Both the position numbers and the translations under genes were made by a program. This document shows positions 9,295 through 17,805 of a stretch of 64,000 nt of DNA, in pieces. Position 1 is the stretch's first letter. Every line of letters begins with the position of its first letter. The stretch lies in assembly GCF_024171565.1 (NCBI RefSeq), contig NZ_JALJZZ010000001.1:310001-374000 (forward strand). Direction: 5' to 3'. Under the pieces are notes generated by a model, which was not told the origin of the DNA, ran no database searches, and saw only the letters and a list, made by a program, of their open reading frames with translations. The stretch comes from Okibacterium sp. HSC-33S16 (GTDB lineage: Bacteria; Actinomycetota; Actinomycetes; Actinomycetales; Microbacteriaceae).

Positions 9295-9305
9295 TGCTCT
9301 ATCTC

Positions 9306-9317
9306 TACATCGATGTA
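9306..9317. promoter_or_regulatory. Palindromic operator candidate before the arabinoside operon
   Basis: TACATCGATGTA is a perfect 12-bp palindrome with a central CG, the usual form of LacI-family operators. It lies 31 bp upstream of the solute-binding protein start. The sequence differs from the operator repeated at 25-39 kb, so a different regulator, not encoded in this window, would be responsible. Confidence 0.5.
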
Positions 9318-9347
9318 AAGCTGTAATCCCTCACGAAGGAGTGTCGG

Positions 9348-10694
9348 ATGCACGGACAGTATTTTTCGTCGAATTCTCCACTTACGCGTCGATCCGTCTT
9401 GCTTGGCGGTGCCGCGGTGCTCGGTGGCGCCGCGCTTGCTCCCGCCCTCTCTGGGTGTGCTGCCGCCGGCGCCGGTGAGACCACCTACCCGCTCAAGTTC
9501 TGGCATCTGCTGTCCGGCGGTGACGGAATCGTCATGGCCGGTATGGTTGACGCCGCCAATGAAGCCAATCCGGAATTCTTTGCCTCGCAGACGGTTCTCG
9601 CCTGGGGTACGCCGTATTACACCAAGCTCGCCATGGCATCTGTGGGCGGCCGTGCTCCCGACGTTGCGATTATGCACGCGTCGCGACTGCCCGGATATGC
9701 GCCTGGCGGACTCCTCGATCCCTGGGACACTGATCTTCTGGCTGAGTTTGGGGTCACGGAACAGGACTTCCCGCCTCGCGTGTGGGAGAAGGGGGTCGTC
9801 GATGGGAAGCTTTACTCCGTCGCTCTGGATGCGCACCCGTTTATCCTCATGTACAACACGGACGTGGCGGAGAAAGCCGGAGCGCTCGGACCCGATGGGC
9901 AACTCGTCGAGATCACCTCGCCGGAGCAGTTCTTAGACGTCGCGTCAGCCATGCAGGCCGTCACGGGAAAGCACGGACTGTCCTACGGATACCTGGGTGA
10001 CGGTGCTCAGATGTGGCGCCTGTTCTACACCTTCTACAAGCAACTCGGCGCGGAGATGGTCCTCGAAAACGGGAAAGAAGCTCAGGTCGATGAGGAAGCC
10101 GCGGTCACCGCATTGTCCTTCATCCAGCAGCTGCTCGACGACACCATCGCCACAAAGAGCGGTGACTACGCCACAGCCGTTGCTGAGTTTGTGAACGGTG
10201 AGAGTGGCATGTTCTTCACCGGCGTGTGGGAACTGCCCACCGCGAAGAACTCAGGCATTCCCTTTGACGCCCAGCCCATCCCGACACTGTTCGGAACCCC
10301 CGCAGCGTATGCCGATTCGCACGCATTCGTGCTCCCGCACCAGTCAGCTCCCGACGAGAACAAGCGAAGGGAGGTGTACCGGTTCGTGTCAGAACTCTTC
10401 AAGGGATCTATTGACTGGGCAGGCGCGGGACACATTCCCGGATACCTACCCGTTGTGGAGAGCGACGAATACTCCGAACTGATACCGCAAGCGCACTATG
10501 CCTCGGCCGCAGACGTGCTCAATTACGATCCATCGGCCTGGTTTACGGGTTCAGGATCGGACTTCCAAACCTATTTCGCAGAAAACGTGCAGGGCGTCTT
10601 CCTCGGCGGCGACGATCCTGCCGAGGGCATCCGCGGATTCGTTCGGCGGCTGAACGTCCTCCTGGCCAAACCCAACCCGGTCGCCAAAGGCTGA
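9348..10694 (+). CDS. Sugar ABC transporter solute-binding lipoprotein
   Basis: The 448-residue family 1 extracellular solute-binding protein starts with a Tat-type signal (TRRSVLLGG, Arg14-Arg15) and a lipobox ending at Cys37 (LSGC). It is therefore probably exported folded and lipid-anchored. GAAGGAGTG lies upstream of the ATG at good spacing. It heads an operon with two MalFG-type permeases and a GH51 arabinofuranosidase. The likely substrate is an arabinose-containing oligosaccharide, as for AraN-type binding proteins. The substrate call rests on the neighbour enzyme, not on binding residues. Confidence 0.9.
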   Translation: MHGQYFSSNSPLTRRSVLLGGAAVLGGAALAPALSGCAAAGAGETTYPLKFWHLLSGGDGIVMAGMVDAANEANPEFFASQTVLAWGTPYYTKLAMASVGGRAPDVAIMHASRLPGYAPGGLLDPWDTDLLAEFGVTEQDFPPRVWEKGVVDGKLYSVALDAHPFILMYNTDVAEKAGALGPDGQLVEITSPEQFLDVASAMQAVTGKHGLSYGYLGDGAQMWRLFYTFYKQLGAEMVLENGKEAQVDEEAAVTALSFIQQLLDDTIATKSGDYATAVAEFVNGESGMFFTGVWELPTAKNSGIPFDAQPIPTLFGTPAAYADSHAFVLPHQSAPDENKRREVYRFVSELFKGSIDWAGAGHIPGYLPVVESDEYSELIPQAHYASAADVLNYDPSAWFTGSGSDFQTYFAENVQGVFLGGDDPAEGIRGFVRRLNVLLAKPNPVAKG

Positions 10695-10708
10695 GAGAGG
10701 AGCTCAAC

Positions 10709-11644
10709 GTGACGACATCAGCGGTAAGCAACCGAGCGCAGGCCACCACCGGGGCCAAAGGCGACACGAAAGCCGCGCGCAGACGTAAGGACAATCTTGC
10801 CGGCTGGGCATTTGTGGCTCCGTTTGGTGTGTTCTTCGCGTTGTTCCTGATCTGGCCCATTCTTTTTGGTCTCTACTTGAGCTTCACCGGCACCACCCTC
10901 ACGGGAGCTGGGGGTTCGTTCGTTGGCTTCGCCAACTATGCCGAGGCGCTCGGCAGCAGTGACATGTGGCGTGCCATGCTCAATACGGTGTGGTTTACGG
11001 TCCTGTCGACCATTCCGCTCGTCGTCATCGCTCTGGTTATGGCACTGCTTGTCGATCTCGGTCTTCCCGGTCAGTGGCTCTGGCGTCTGTCCTTCTTTAT
11101 GCCGTTCCTCCTGGCGTCGACCGTTGTCTCCCTGTTCTGGATCTGGATGTTCAACCCCCAGCTGGGATTGATCAACGAAATGCTCAAGCCGTTTGGAGTC
11201 GCGCCGATCGCCTGGCTTCAGGACCCGCAGTGGGCGATGCTCGGTGTGGTCATCGCAACGGTCTGGTGGACGGTTGGATTCAACTTCCTCCTGTACCTCG
11301 CGGCTCTTCAGAACATCCCCGAGCAGCAATACGAAGCGGCCGCGCTCGACGGTGCGGGGAAATGGCGCCAGCTCTTTTCCATCACCATTCCGCAACTCGC
11401 TCCAACGACCGCGCTTATTTTGATCCTGCAAGTTCTCGCGTCGCTCAAGGTCTTCGACCAGATCTACCAGATGACGCAGGGTGGTCCCGCTGGCACCACC
11501 CGAACCGCTGTCGTCTACATCTTCGACACTGGCTTTACCGGATACCGCTTCGGCTACTCAGCAGCGGTCTCGTTTATCTTCTTCGCCCTGATCATCCTGG
11601 TTTCGCTTGTCCAGTTCACGTCTCGAAAGGGGGCGCGGTCATGA
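10709..11644 (+). CDS. Sugar ABC transporter permease, MalF/UgpA type
   Basis: The 311-residue inner-membrane protein has a charged cytoplasmic N terminus of about 35 residues and then six transmembrane helices. The EAA loop that docks on the ATPase reads EQQYEAAALDGAGKWRQLF near residues 205-225. GAGAGGAGC precedes the GTG start, 14 bp after the binding-protein stop. Its stop overlaps the start of the second permease by 4 bp. Together they form the membrane pore of the arabinoside importer. Confidence 0.92.
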   Translation: MTTSAVSNRAQATTGAKGDTKAARRRKDNLAGWAFVAPFGVFFALFLIWPILFGLYLSFTGTTLTGAGGSFVGFANYAEALGSSDMWRAMLNTVWFTVLSTIPLVVIALVMALLVDLGLPGQWLWRLSFFMPFLLASTVVSLFWIWMFNPQLGLINEMLKPFGVAPIAWLQDPQWAMLGVVIATVWWTVGFNFLLYLAALQNIPEQQYEAAALDGAGKWRQLFSITIPQLAPTTALILILQVLASLKVFDQIYQMTQGGPAGTTRTAVVYIFDTGFTGYRFGYSAAVSFIFFALIILVSLVQFTSRKGARS

Positions 11645-12543
11645 CCACAGTCGAGCTGCCGCCGGAAGCACGCGTCGCCGAGTCACGCCCACAGGTGCCA
11701 CACCGGCCGGGCGAAAAGCGTTTCGGCGCGGGCCGGGTCATTGCCCTCATCATTCTCATTGTCATGGCCGTCTCGTGGCTGCTTCCCTTCGCCTGGGCAC
11801 TGGTCACCTCGCTTAAGACCGAAGCGGATGCCGGCGCGACGCCGGTCAGCTGGCTCGCGCCGCACGGTTACACACTCGAGGCGTACGCCAACGTCCTGGC
11901 CGAGGGAAATATCCCAATTTGGGCGCTCAACAGCCTGTTGAGTTCGACGATTATCACCATTCTCACGGTGGCGACGTGTGCGTTGGCCGCCTACGCGTTT
12001 TCTCGACTGGACTTCACCGGTCGCAGGTGGCTGTTCTTCGTCGTCATCGCTTCCATCATCATTCCGCCGCAGGTACTGATCATCCCGTTGTTCTACGAGA
12101 TGCTCGCGTTCAACATGGTTGACACCTATTGGGGCCTGATCCTCCCACAGGTCGTTGCGCCGCCGATGGTGTTCATTCTGAAAAAGTTCTTCGACCAGAT
12201 TCCGATCGAACTTGAGGATGCCGCTCGAGTTGATGGGGCGAATCGCCTTCGGATCTTCTGGACGATTGTGTTGCCCCTGTCCCGTCCGATCCTTTCCGCC
12301 GTATCAATTTTCGTTTTCATCGGAGCCTGGAACAACTTCCTCTGGCCGTTCATCATCATCAACGACACCTCGCTGATGACCCTTCCCGTCGGGCTGCAGA
12401 CGGTCAAGAGCGCATACGGCGTGCAATACGCACAGAACATGGCCATGGCGCTCCTCGCAGCGGCGCCCTTGATCATCATCTTCCTCTTCTTCCAGAGGCA
12501 GATCATCAAGGGGATCGCGACGACTGGCTTTGGTGGCCAGTAG
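11641..12543 (+). CDS. Sugar ABC transporter permease, MalG/UgpE type
   Basis: The 300-residue partner permease has six predicted transmembrane segments and the EAA loop IELEDAARVDGANRLRIF near residues 190-210. The ATG at 11641 is preferred over an in-frame start at 10966, because the upstream extension is a shadow of the first permease and the ATGA overlap is the usual operon junction. No ATPase gene is present in the operon. The importer presumably borrows a shared MsmK/MalK-type ATPase encoded elsewhere, as known for other CUT1 systems. Confidence 0.92.
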   Translation: MTTVELPPEARVAESRPQVPHRPGEKRFGAGRVIALIILIVMAVSWLLPFAWALVTSLKTEADAGATPVSWLAPHGYTLEAYANVLAEGNIPIWALNSLLSSTIITILTVATCALAAYAFSRLDFTGRRWLFFVVIASIIIPPQVLIIPLFYEMLAFNMVDTYWGLILPQVVAPPMVFILKKFFDQIPIELEDAARVDGANRLRIFWTIVLPLSRPILSAVSIFVFIGAWNNFLWPFIIINDTSLMTLPVGLQTVKSAYGVQYAQNMAMALLAAAPLIIIFLFFQRQIIKGIATTGFGGQ

Positions 12544-12568
12544 TTCAGACGAGCGAGAAACGGACACG

Positions 12569-14104
12569 ATGACTTCCTGCCGCATCACCCTCGACCGAGA
12601 CTTCATCGTCGGCGACGTCCCCCACCGGCTGTTTGGCTCTTTCGTCGAGCACATGGGCCGCTGCGTCTATACAGGCATCTACGAACCAGGCCACCCGACA
12701 GCCAACGAATCGGGCTTTCGTACCGACGTCCTCGACCTGGTTCACGAGATGGGACCGACGGTCGTGCGGTATCCCGGCGGAAACTTCGTGTCCGGATACA
12801 ACTGGGAGGACGGGGTTGGCCCGGTCGACCAGCGTCCCCGCCGGCTGGATGGCGCCTGGCACACCCTCGAAACCAACGAATTCGGCTTGCACGAGTTCAT
12901 GGAGTGGTCGAAGTTGGCCAACGTCGAGGTCATGCAAGCGATCAACCTCGGAACGCGGGGAGTGGACGCCGCGCGCGAACTGGTCGAATATGCCAACCAC
13001 CCGGGCGGGACCTACCTCTCCGATCTGCGCCGAAAGAACGGCGCAGACGACCCGTTCGACATTCGGCTGTGGTGCCTCGGTAACGAACTGGACGGCCCGT
13101 GGCAGATCGGTCACAAAACACCCGAAGAGTACGGCCGCCTCGCCAAGGAAGCAGCCAAGGCGATGCGATACGTCGACCCGACGATCGAACTCGTCGCTGT
13201 CGGCAGCTCGAACTCAGGGATGCCGACCTTCGGTGAATGGGAACACACCGTCCTGACCCACGTGTACGAGGAGGTCGATTTTATCTCGTTGCACGCCTAT
13301 TACCAGGAGCACGACGGTGATGCTGCGAGCTTCCTGGCCTCTGCGCTCGACATGGATCACTTCATTGAGTCGGTGATTTCTACGGCCGACGCCGTGCGGG
13401 CGCGCGGGCGACACAACAAACACATCAACCTCTCCTTCGACGAATGGAACGTCTGGTACCAGCGCGGTCGCAACACCGAGGATCAGGAGCATCGGGTCAA
13501 AGAGTCGGGATGGCGAGAGCACCCGCGGTTGATCGAGGATGAATACACGATGACGGATGCTGTCGTGGTCGGCACATTCCTCAACTCACTTCTTCGACAT
13601 GGAGACCGGGTCCACATCGCTAATCAGGCGCAACTGGTGAACGTGATTGCTCCGATTCGCACTGAAGAGAATGGGCCCGCGTGGAGGCAGGCCACCTTCT
13701 GGCCATTCGCGCGAATGGCTGCTGTAGCGAGGGGCAAGATTCTTCGAACAGCGGTGACAAGCGACCGGATCCCGACCGCCCACTACGGCGACGCGGATGT
13801 CATTGATGTCAGCGCGACGTGGGACGAAGAGAACGGCCGTGTAGCGCTCTTCCTGGCCAATCGGAGTCTGGACGATGCCGCCGACGTCCAGGTGGCGTTG
13901 CACGGCCTTCGCGGAGACCGCGTTGTGCGGGCCGAGGTGCTCGAAGCTCCCGACGGTGCCGACCGGCACGTTTCCAATACCGCCAAGGCCGAACGGGTCT
14001 CGCTCACACATCTTGCCGGGGTCTCGGTGTCAGAGGCAGGTGTGGCCCTGTCCCTCCCGGCATTGAGCTGGGCGGTCATCGAAGTGACCGTTTCGTCGGT
14101 CTAA
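12569..14104 (+). CDS. abfA: GH51 alpha-L-arabinofuranosidase
   Basis: The 511-residue enzyme removes terminal alpha-L-arabinofuranosyl residues from arabino-oligosaccharides. Family GH51 features include RYPGGNFVSGYNWEDGVGP, the acid/base Glu173 in CLGNELDGPW and the nucleophile Glu292 in SFDEWNVWY. HAYYQEHDGD and the C-terminal beta-sandwich are also typical. No signal peptide is seen, so it works in the cytoplasm on imported oligosaccharides. I chose the ATG at 12569, 25 bp after the permease stop. An in-frame ATG at 12530 would overlap that gene by 14 bp. Intracellular GH51 behind an importer is the standard arabinan-utilization arrangement. Confidence 0.94.
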   Translation: MTSCRITLDRDFIVGDVPHRLFGSFVEHMGRCVYTGIYEPGHPTANESGFRTDVLDLVHEMGPTVVRYPGGNFVSGYNWEDGVGPVDQRPRRLDGAWHTLETNEFGLHEFMEWSKLANVEVMQAINLGTRGVDAARELVEYANHPGGTYLSDLRRKNGADDPFDIRLWCLGNELDGPWQIGHKTPEEYGRLAKEAAKAMRYVDPTIELVAVGSSNSGMPTFGEWEHTVLTHVYEEVDFISLHAYYQEHDGDAASFLASALDMDHFIESVISTADAVRARGRHNKHINLSFDEWNVWYQRGRNTEDQEHRVKESGWREHPRLIEDEYTMTDAVVVGTFLNSLLRHGDRVHIANQAQLVNVIAPIRTEENGPAWRQATFWPFARMAAVARGKILRTAVTSDRIPTAHYGDADVIDVSATWDEENGRVALFLANRSLDDAADVQVALHGLRGDRVVRAEVLEAPDGADRHVSNTAKAERVSLTHLAGVSVSEAGVALSLPALSWAVIEVTVSSV

Positions 14105-14272
14105 GGGGAAATCAACCAAAGTCGATTCGGAGTCCTTCACACTCGCGGATCTTCCTCGAGCCTGCCGCGAGCGCGCAGATAATCCGCCCAACCGGCGCAC
14201 CGCCGAAGAATCTGTTACGAACGGTGACGCTCCGTCTCGCGCACGACAGAAAACGCGGATATCTTAATTCTG

Positions 14273-14332
14273 TGCCCCGGTGCTGGGAGCACGGATCCCT
14301 TCCTTCATAACGCTTCGTTTTCCGGAGCGTTA
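14273..14332 (+). promoter_or_regulatory. Leader hairpins upstream of metQ
   Basis: Two stem-loops occupy the metQ leader. The first pairs GUGCCCC with GGG-A-GCAC around 14273-14293. The second has a 10-bp stem (14308-14317 with 14323-14332, one G-U) around a 5-nt loop. A leader control element for methionine transport is plausible, but I cannot match it to a known SAM riboswitch core. The stretch from the end of abfA to about 14270 shows nothing else I can support. Confidence 0.35.
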
Positions 14333-14386
14333 GTTTCCGTGCCCTGCACTCCCGAGGAGACACACACACAGCGAAGAGGAATCACC

Positions 14387-15289
14387 GTGAAGAAATCCAA
14401 CCTGAAGAGCGCACTCGCCGCCCTCGCCATCCTGCCCGTGGCTGCACTGCTGGCGGGCTGCGCCGGCAGCGCAGGTTCTTCGAGCGAAGGCAGCGAGAAC
14501 GAGACCGTCAAGATTGGCGTTGTCGGAGCGAGCGACCCGTACTGGGAAACGTACGTCGACGCTGCGGCCGACGAAGGCATCACCGTCGAACTCGTCGACT
14601 TCTCTGACTACAACCAGCCCAACCCGGCGCTCGCCGAGGGTGAGATCGACCTCAACCAGTTCCAGCACATCATCTACCTGGCTGACTATAACGAGGCGAA
14701 CGGGCAGGACCTCGTACCCGTTGGCGCGACGGCAATCTACCCGCTCGGTCTTTACTCTGCGAAGTATGACTCGGTCGAGGAGATCCCCGATGGCGCCACC
14801 ATCGCGATCCCGAATGACGCCACCAACCTGTCGCGTGCGCTCCTCGTGCTGCAGTCGGCCGACCTCATCACGCTGAAGGGTGGCGGAAGCGCTTACTCGA
14901 CCGTGTCGGAGATTGACGAGGCGAAGTCACGGGTTACGGTCACGGAACTGGACCCGACGCTCACCGCTACGTCGCTGCCCGACGTCGCTGCCGCCATCGT
15001 CAACAACGACTTCATCGTTGATGCGGGACTCGACGCCAACGACGCGATTGCGCAGGATGACCCGTCCGACCCCAATGCTCTTCCGTACGTCAACATCTTT
15101 GCCGCTCGTGCCGAAGACAAGGACAACGAGACCTACGCGAAGCTCGTGGAGATATATCAGGACACTCAGGCCGTCACCGACGGCGTCATCGAGAACTCGG
15201 GTGGAACGGCGGTTATGGTGAAGACTCCGGTCGCTGACCTGGTCGAATCGCTCAAGACCGTCCAGAAGCAGATCGCCGAGCAGGGCTAG
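14387..15289 (+). CDS. metQ: Methionine ABC transporter substrate-binding lipoprotein
   Basis: The 300-residue NlpA-family lipoprotein delivers methionine to MetNI. The signal peptide ends at Cys25 in LLAGC. The mature part contains the family segments GVVGASDPYWETY, DYNQPNPALAEGEIDLNQFQH and VPVGATAIYPLGLYS. The GTG at 14387 is preferred because GAAGAGGA lies about 8 nt upstream and the signal peptide begins there (VKKSNLKSALAAL). Upstream codons would add a charged non-signal stretch. It is the first gene of metQ-metN-metI. Confidence 0.92.
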   Translation: MKKSNLKSALAALAILPVAALLAGCAGSAGSSSEGSENETVKIGVVGASDPYWETYVDAAADEGITVELVDFSDYNQPNPALAEGEIDLNQFQHIIYLADYNEANGQDLVPVGATAIYPLGLYSAKYDSVEEIPDGATIAIPNDATNLSRALLVLQSADLITLKGGGSAYSTVSEIDEAKSRVTVTELDPTLTATSLPDVAAAIVNNDFIVDAGLDANDAIAQDDPSDPNALPYVNIFAARAEDKDNETYAKLVEIYQDTQAVTDGVIENSGGTAVMVKTPVADLVESLKTVQKQIAEQG

Positions 15290-15316
15290 GCCCAGCTGAA
15301 GCACCACGTGTAGCAA

Positions 15317-15345
15317 AGGCGCCGGAGTTCACAACTCCGGCGCCT
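15317..15345 (+). terminator. Intercistronic hairpin between metQ and metN
   Basis: A perfect 13-bp GC-rich stem (15317-15329 with 15333-15345) with a 3-nt loop sits 27 bp after metQ. No U-tract follows. It is more likely a partial terminator or 3'-end stabiliser that keeps metQ mRNA more abundant than metNI, as is common for binding-protein genes. Confidence 0.65.
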
Positions 15346-15370
15346 GTTCGCGTCACCGAGAGGAAACCCC

Positions 15371-16399
15371 GTGAGCATCGTCAGCATGACGGATGTCGTC
15401 AAGTCATATCCACCGTCCCAGAAGGGCGGTGACCCGGTCGTCGCCATCGATGGGGTGAGCATCGAGGTGGAACACGGTGATGTCTACGGGATCATCGGAT
15501 ACTCGGGCGCCGGCAAGTCCACTCTGGTTCGGCTCGTGAACGGTCTCGAGAAGGCCACGTCGGGCAGCATCGTGGTCAACGGCACCGAGATCACGTCGCT
15601 CAAGGAACGGTCGATGCGCACGGTGCGCGGTGACATCGGCATGATTTTCCAGCAGTTCAACCTGTTCAACTCGAAAACCGTGGCGAAGAACGTGGCATAC
15701 CCGCTCGAGGTTGCCGGTCGCCCAGCTGCGGAGATCACCGCCAGGGTCACCGAAATGCTCGCCTTCGTTGGATTGAGCGACAAGGCAAAGAACTATCCCG
15801 ACCAACTTTCGGGCGGACAAAAACAGCGGGTGGGAATTGCCCGTGCGCTGGCGACATCGCCGTCGCTGTTGCTCGCGGATGAAGCCACCAGCGCCCTGGA
15901 CCCGGAGACGACGAGCGAGGTCTTGTCGCTCCTCGACCGGGTGAACCGGGAACTCGGCGTCACGATCATTCTGATCACCCATGAGATGGACGTCATCCGG
16001 AGCCTCGCCACGAAGGTGGCTGTGATGGATGGCGGACGTATCGTCGAGCGCGGCGATGTCTTCGACGTGTTCTCCCGTCCGCAAAACCCGGCATCGGCGC
16101 GATTCGTGTCGACGGTTGTGCAGGGTGTTCCATCGCCCGTCGAGGTGCAGACGCTCCGTACCCGTCATGACGGTCGAATCGTCACCTTCTCTTTCCGCGA
16201 CGGCAATAACTCGCAAGCGCAGGTTTTTCTCGATCTCGCAGCCACAGGCATCCGTTTCGAATTGGTTTATGGCGGCATCAATGACATTCGTGGCCGCGCA
16301 TTCGGCCACCTCACCCTTGCCCTGCAAGGCGAGTACGCAGCGATCGACGCCGCGCTGGCCCGCATTGGCAGCTACTCAGAAGTGACGGAGGTGCACTGA
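15371..16399 (+). CDS. metN: Methionine ABC transporter ATP-binding protein
   Basis: The 342-residue ATPase powers methionine import. Walker A GYSGAGKST is near residues 43-51, the LSGGQKQR signature near 146-153 and Walker B LLLADEATSALDPET near 165-179. The C-terminal 75 residues (from about 265) form the NIL domain, which binds methionine and gives trans-inhibition in MetN proteins. The GTG start has GAGAGGAAACCCC upstream. It is followed 2 bp later by metI. Confidence 0.95.
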   Translation: MSIVSMTDVVKSYPPSQKGGDPVVAIDGVSIEVEHGDVYGIIGYSGAGKSTLVRLVNGLEKATSGSIVVNGTEITSLKERSMRTVRGDIGMIFQQFNLFNSKTVAKNVAYPLEVAGRPAAEITARVTEMLAFVGLSDKAKNYPDQLSGGQKQRVGIARALATSPSLLLADEATSALDPETTSEVLSLLDRVNRELGVTIILITHEMDVIRSLATKVAVMDGGRIVERGDVFDVFSRPQNPASARFVSTVVQGVPSPVEVQTLRTRHDGRIVTFSFRDGNNSQAQVFLDLAATGIRFELVYGGINDIRGRAFGHLTLALQGEYAAIDAALARIGSYSEVTEVH

Positions 16400-16401
16400 T
16401 C

Positions 16402-17061
16402 ATGGAGAAACTTCTCGATCTTCTGCCCCAGCTCGGCGAAGCCGCCTGGGAGACGCTCTACATCGTTGCCGCGAGCCTGGTTTTTGGTGGCATCGCCGGA
16501 CTGCTCATCGGGCTGGGTCTGTATGTCACCCGGCCGGGCTCGATTCTTGAGAACCGGGTCGCTTTCACGGTAATCAATGTGCTCGTCAACATCTTCCGGC
16601 CGATTCCATTCATCATCTTCATCGCGGCGATCCAGCCGCTTGCCCGGCTGGTGCTCGGGACAGGCATCGGTAACGGCGCTCTCATTTTCGCGATCTCTAT
16701 CGGTGCGGCGTTCGGTATCAGCCGTATCGTCGAGCAGAACCTGCTCACCGTGTCACCGGGAGTGATTGAGGCGGCGCGAGCGGCCGGAGCAGGGCCGCTC
16801 TACATCGTTCGCACCGTGCTGCTGCCGGAAGCGCTCGGCCCACTGATCCTCGGCTACACCTTTGTGCTGGTTGTGCTCGTCGATATGACGGCGGTCGGCG
16901 GCTACATCGGCGGCGGTGGCATCGGTAACTTTGCCATCCAGTACGGCTACCGGCAGTTCAACCCGATCGTGACCTGGGCCGCCGTGCTCGTTGTGATCGT
17001 TTTCGTGCAGCTCATCCAGTTCTTCGGCAACGCCCTGGCGCGGAAGATCATGCGCCGCTAG
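16402..17061 (+). CDS. metI: Methionine ABC transporter permease
   Basis: The 219-residue membrane protein has five predicted transmembrane helices and the coupling loop VIEAARAAGAGPLYIVRTVLLPEALGP at about 120-146. IFRPIPFIIFIAAI and GGGGIGNFAIQYGYRQF are MetI-family segments. The ATG lies 2 bp past the metN stop with GACGGAGGTG upstream, so it is the last gene of metQNI. The 3' end overlaps the convergent MarR gene by 4 bp. Confidence 0.95.
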   Translation: MEKLLDLLPQLGEAAWETLYIVAASLVFGGIAGLLIGLGLYVTRPGSILENRVAFTVINVLVNIFRPIPFIIFIAAIQPLARLVLGTGIGNGALIFAISIGAAFGISRIVEQNLLTVSPGVIEAARAAGAGPLYIVRTVLLPEALGPLILGYTFVLVVLVDMTAVGGYIGGGGIGNFAIQYGYRQFNPIVTWAAVLVVIVFVQLIQFFGNALARKIMRR

Positions 17062-17573
17062 AACTCGGTCGGCCCTGCCGCGTCGAAGTCGAGGCTGAGC
17101 TTGCGCAGCAGGGACGCGAGTCTTTGCTGGTCGGCCGGGGAGAGCGACGCGAGGATTTCGGACTCGGCGTCGACGAGCCGCGTGATGGCCGCGTCGACCC
17201 GGGTCAGGCCGGTCGGTGTCATCACGACGAGGATGCCACGGCCGTCACCGGGGTCGGCCTTGCGTTCGGCCAGCCCTGAGGCGACGAGCCGGTCAATGCG
17301 GTTGGTCATAGTGCCGCTTGAGACGAGTGTCTGCTGCAGCAACTGCTTGGGGCTCAGCGTGTACGGCTCACCCGCACGGCGGAGCGCGCTCAGCACGTCG
17401 AATTCCCACGACTCAAGCTTCGAGCGGGTGAACGCGGTCTTGCGGGCACGGTCAAGGTGCCGGGTCAGCCGACCCACCCGTGAGAGCACCTGCAGCGGGG
17501 CGAAGTTGAGGTCAGGGCGTTCGCGCTCCCACGCCTCGACAATGCGGTCGACTTCGTCACTCTTTTCGGGCAT
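17058..17573 (-). CDS. MarR family transcriptional regulator
   Basis: The 171-residue winged-helix protein contains TLSPKQLLQQTLVSSGTMTNRIDRLVASGLAERKADPGDGRGILVVMTPTG, the MarR DNA-binding helix and wing. It is flanked by dimerisation helices. The ATG at 17573 is chosen over an upstream frame start because AAGGAA directly precedes it. GATAAT (17580-17585, minus strand) lies 6 nt upstream, so initiation could be leaderless. It converges on metI, so it may not regulate metNIQ. The ligand is unknown. Confidence 0.88.
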   Translation of the reverse strand: MPEKSDEVDRIVEAWERERPDLNFAPLQVLSRVGRLTRHLDRARKTAFTRSKLESWEFDVLSALRRAGEPYTLSPKQLLQQTLVSSGTMTNRIDRLVASGLAERKADPGDGRGILVVMTPTGLTRVDAAITRLVDAESEILASLSPADQQRLASLLRKLSLDFDAAGPTEF

Positions 17574-17658
17574 TTCCTTATTATCCCGTGTGAGAGCGCA
17601 CGGGCCCGCGGTCATTATCTGGCAGACTTGACTCGTGCGTACGTTTCGGCGGGCGCGG

Positions 17659-17730
17659 TCCGCCTTAGTGTAATGGCAGCACGGCAACCTTTGGAGTTGT
17701 TCGGTCCAGGTTCGAGTCCTGGAGGCGGAG
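17659..17730 (+). tRNA. tRNA-Gln (anticodon UUG)
   Basis: The 72-nt gene folds into a full cloverleaf. The acceptor stem is 17659-17665 with 17723-17729. The anticodon stem GCAAC/GTTGT holds the loop CTTTGGA, whose anticodon TTG reads CAA. The T stem CCAGG/CCTGG (17706-17710, 17718-17722) carries the TTCGAGT loop. The discriminator is G and no CCA is encoded. It lies just before glmU, a frequent actinobacterial position. Confidence 0.95.
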
Positions 17731-17805
17731 CGGAACGGACGGCTCCCAGCCGACGGAACACTACGAACAACATCGAGTCAGCTCGATTCAATCTCCGGGG
17801 GACCC

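Noticed and set aside
10966-11640. N-terminal extension of the second arabinoside permease
   Set aside because: It is out-of-frame reading of the first permease. The true start is ATG 11641 in an ATGA overlap.
14105-14386. SAM riboswitch before metQ
   Set aside because: I could not find the conserved core of any SAM riboswitch class. Only generic hairpins are present, so it is kept as a finding, not a call.
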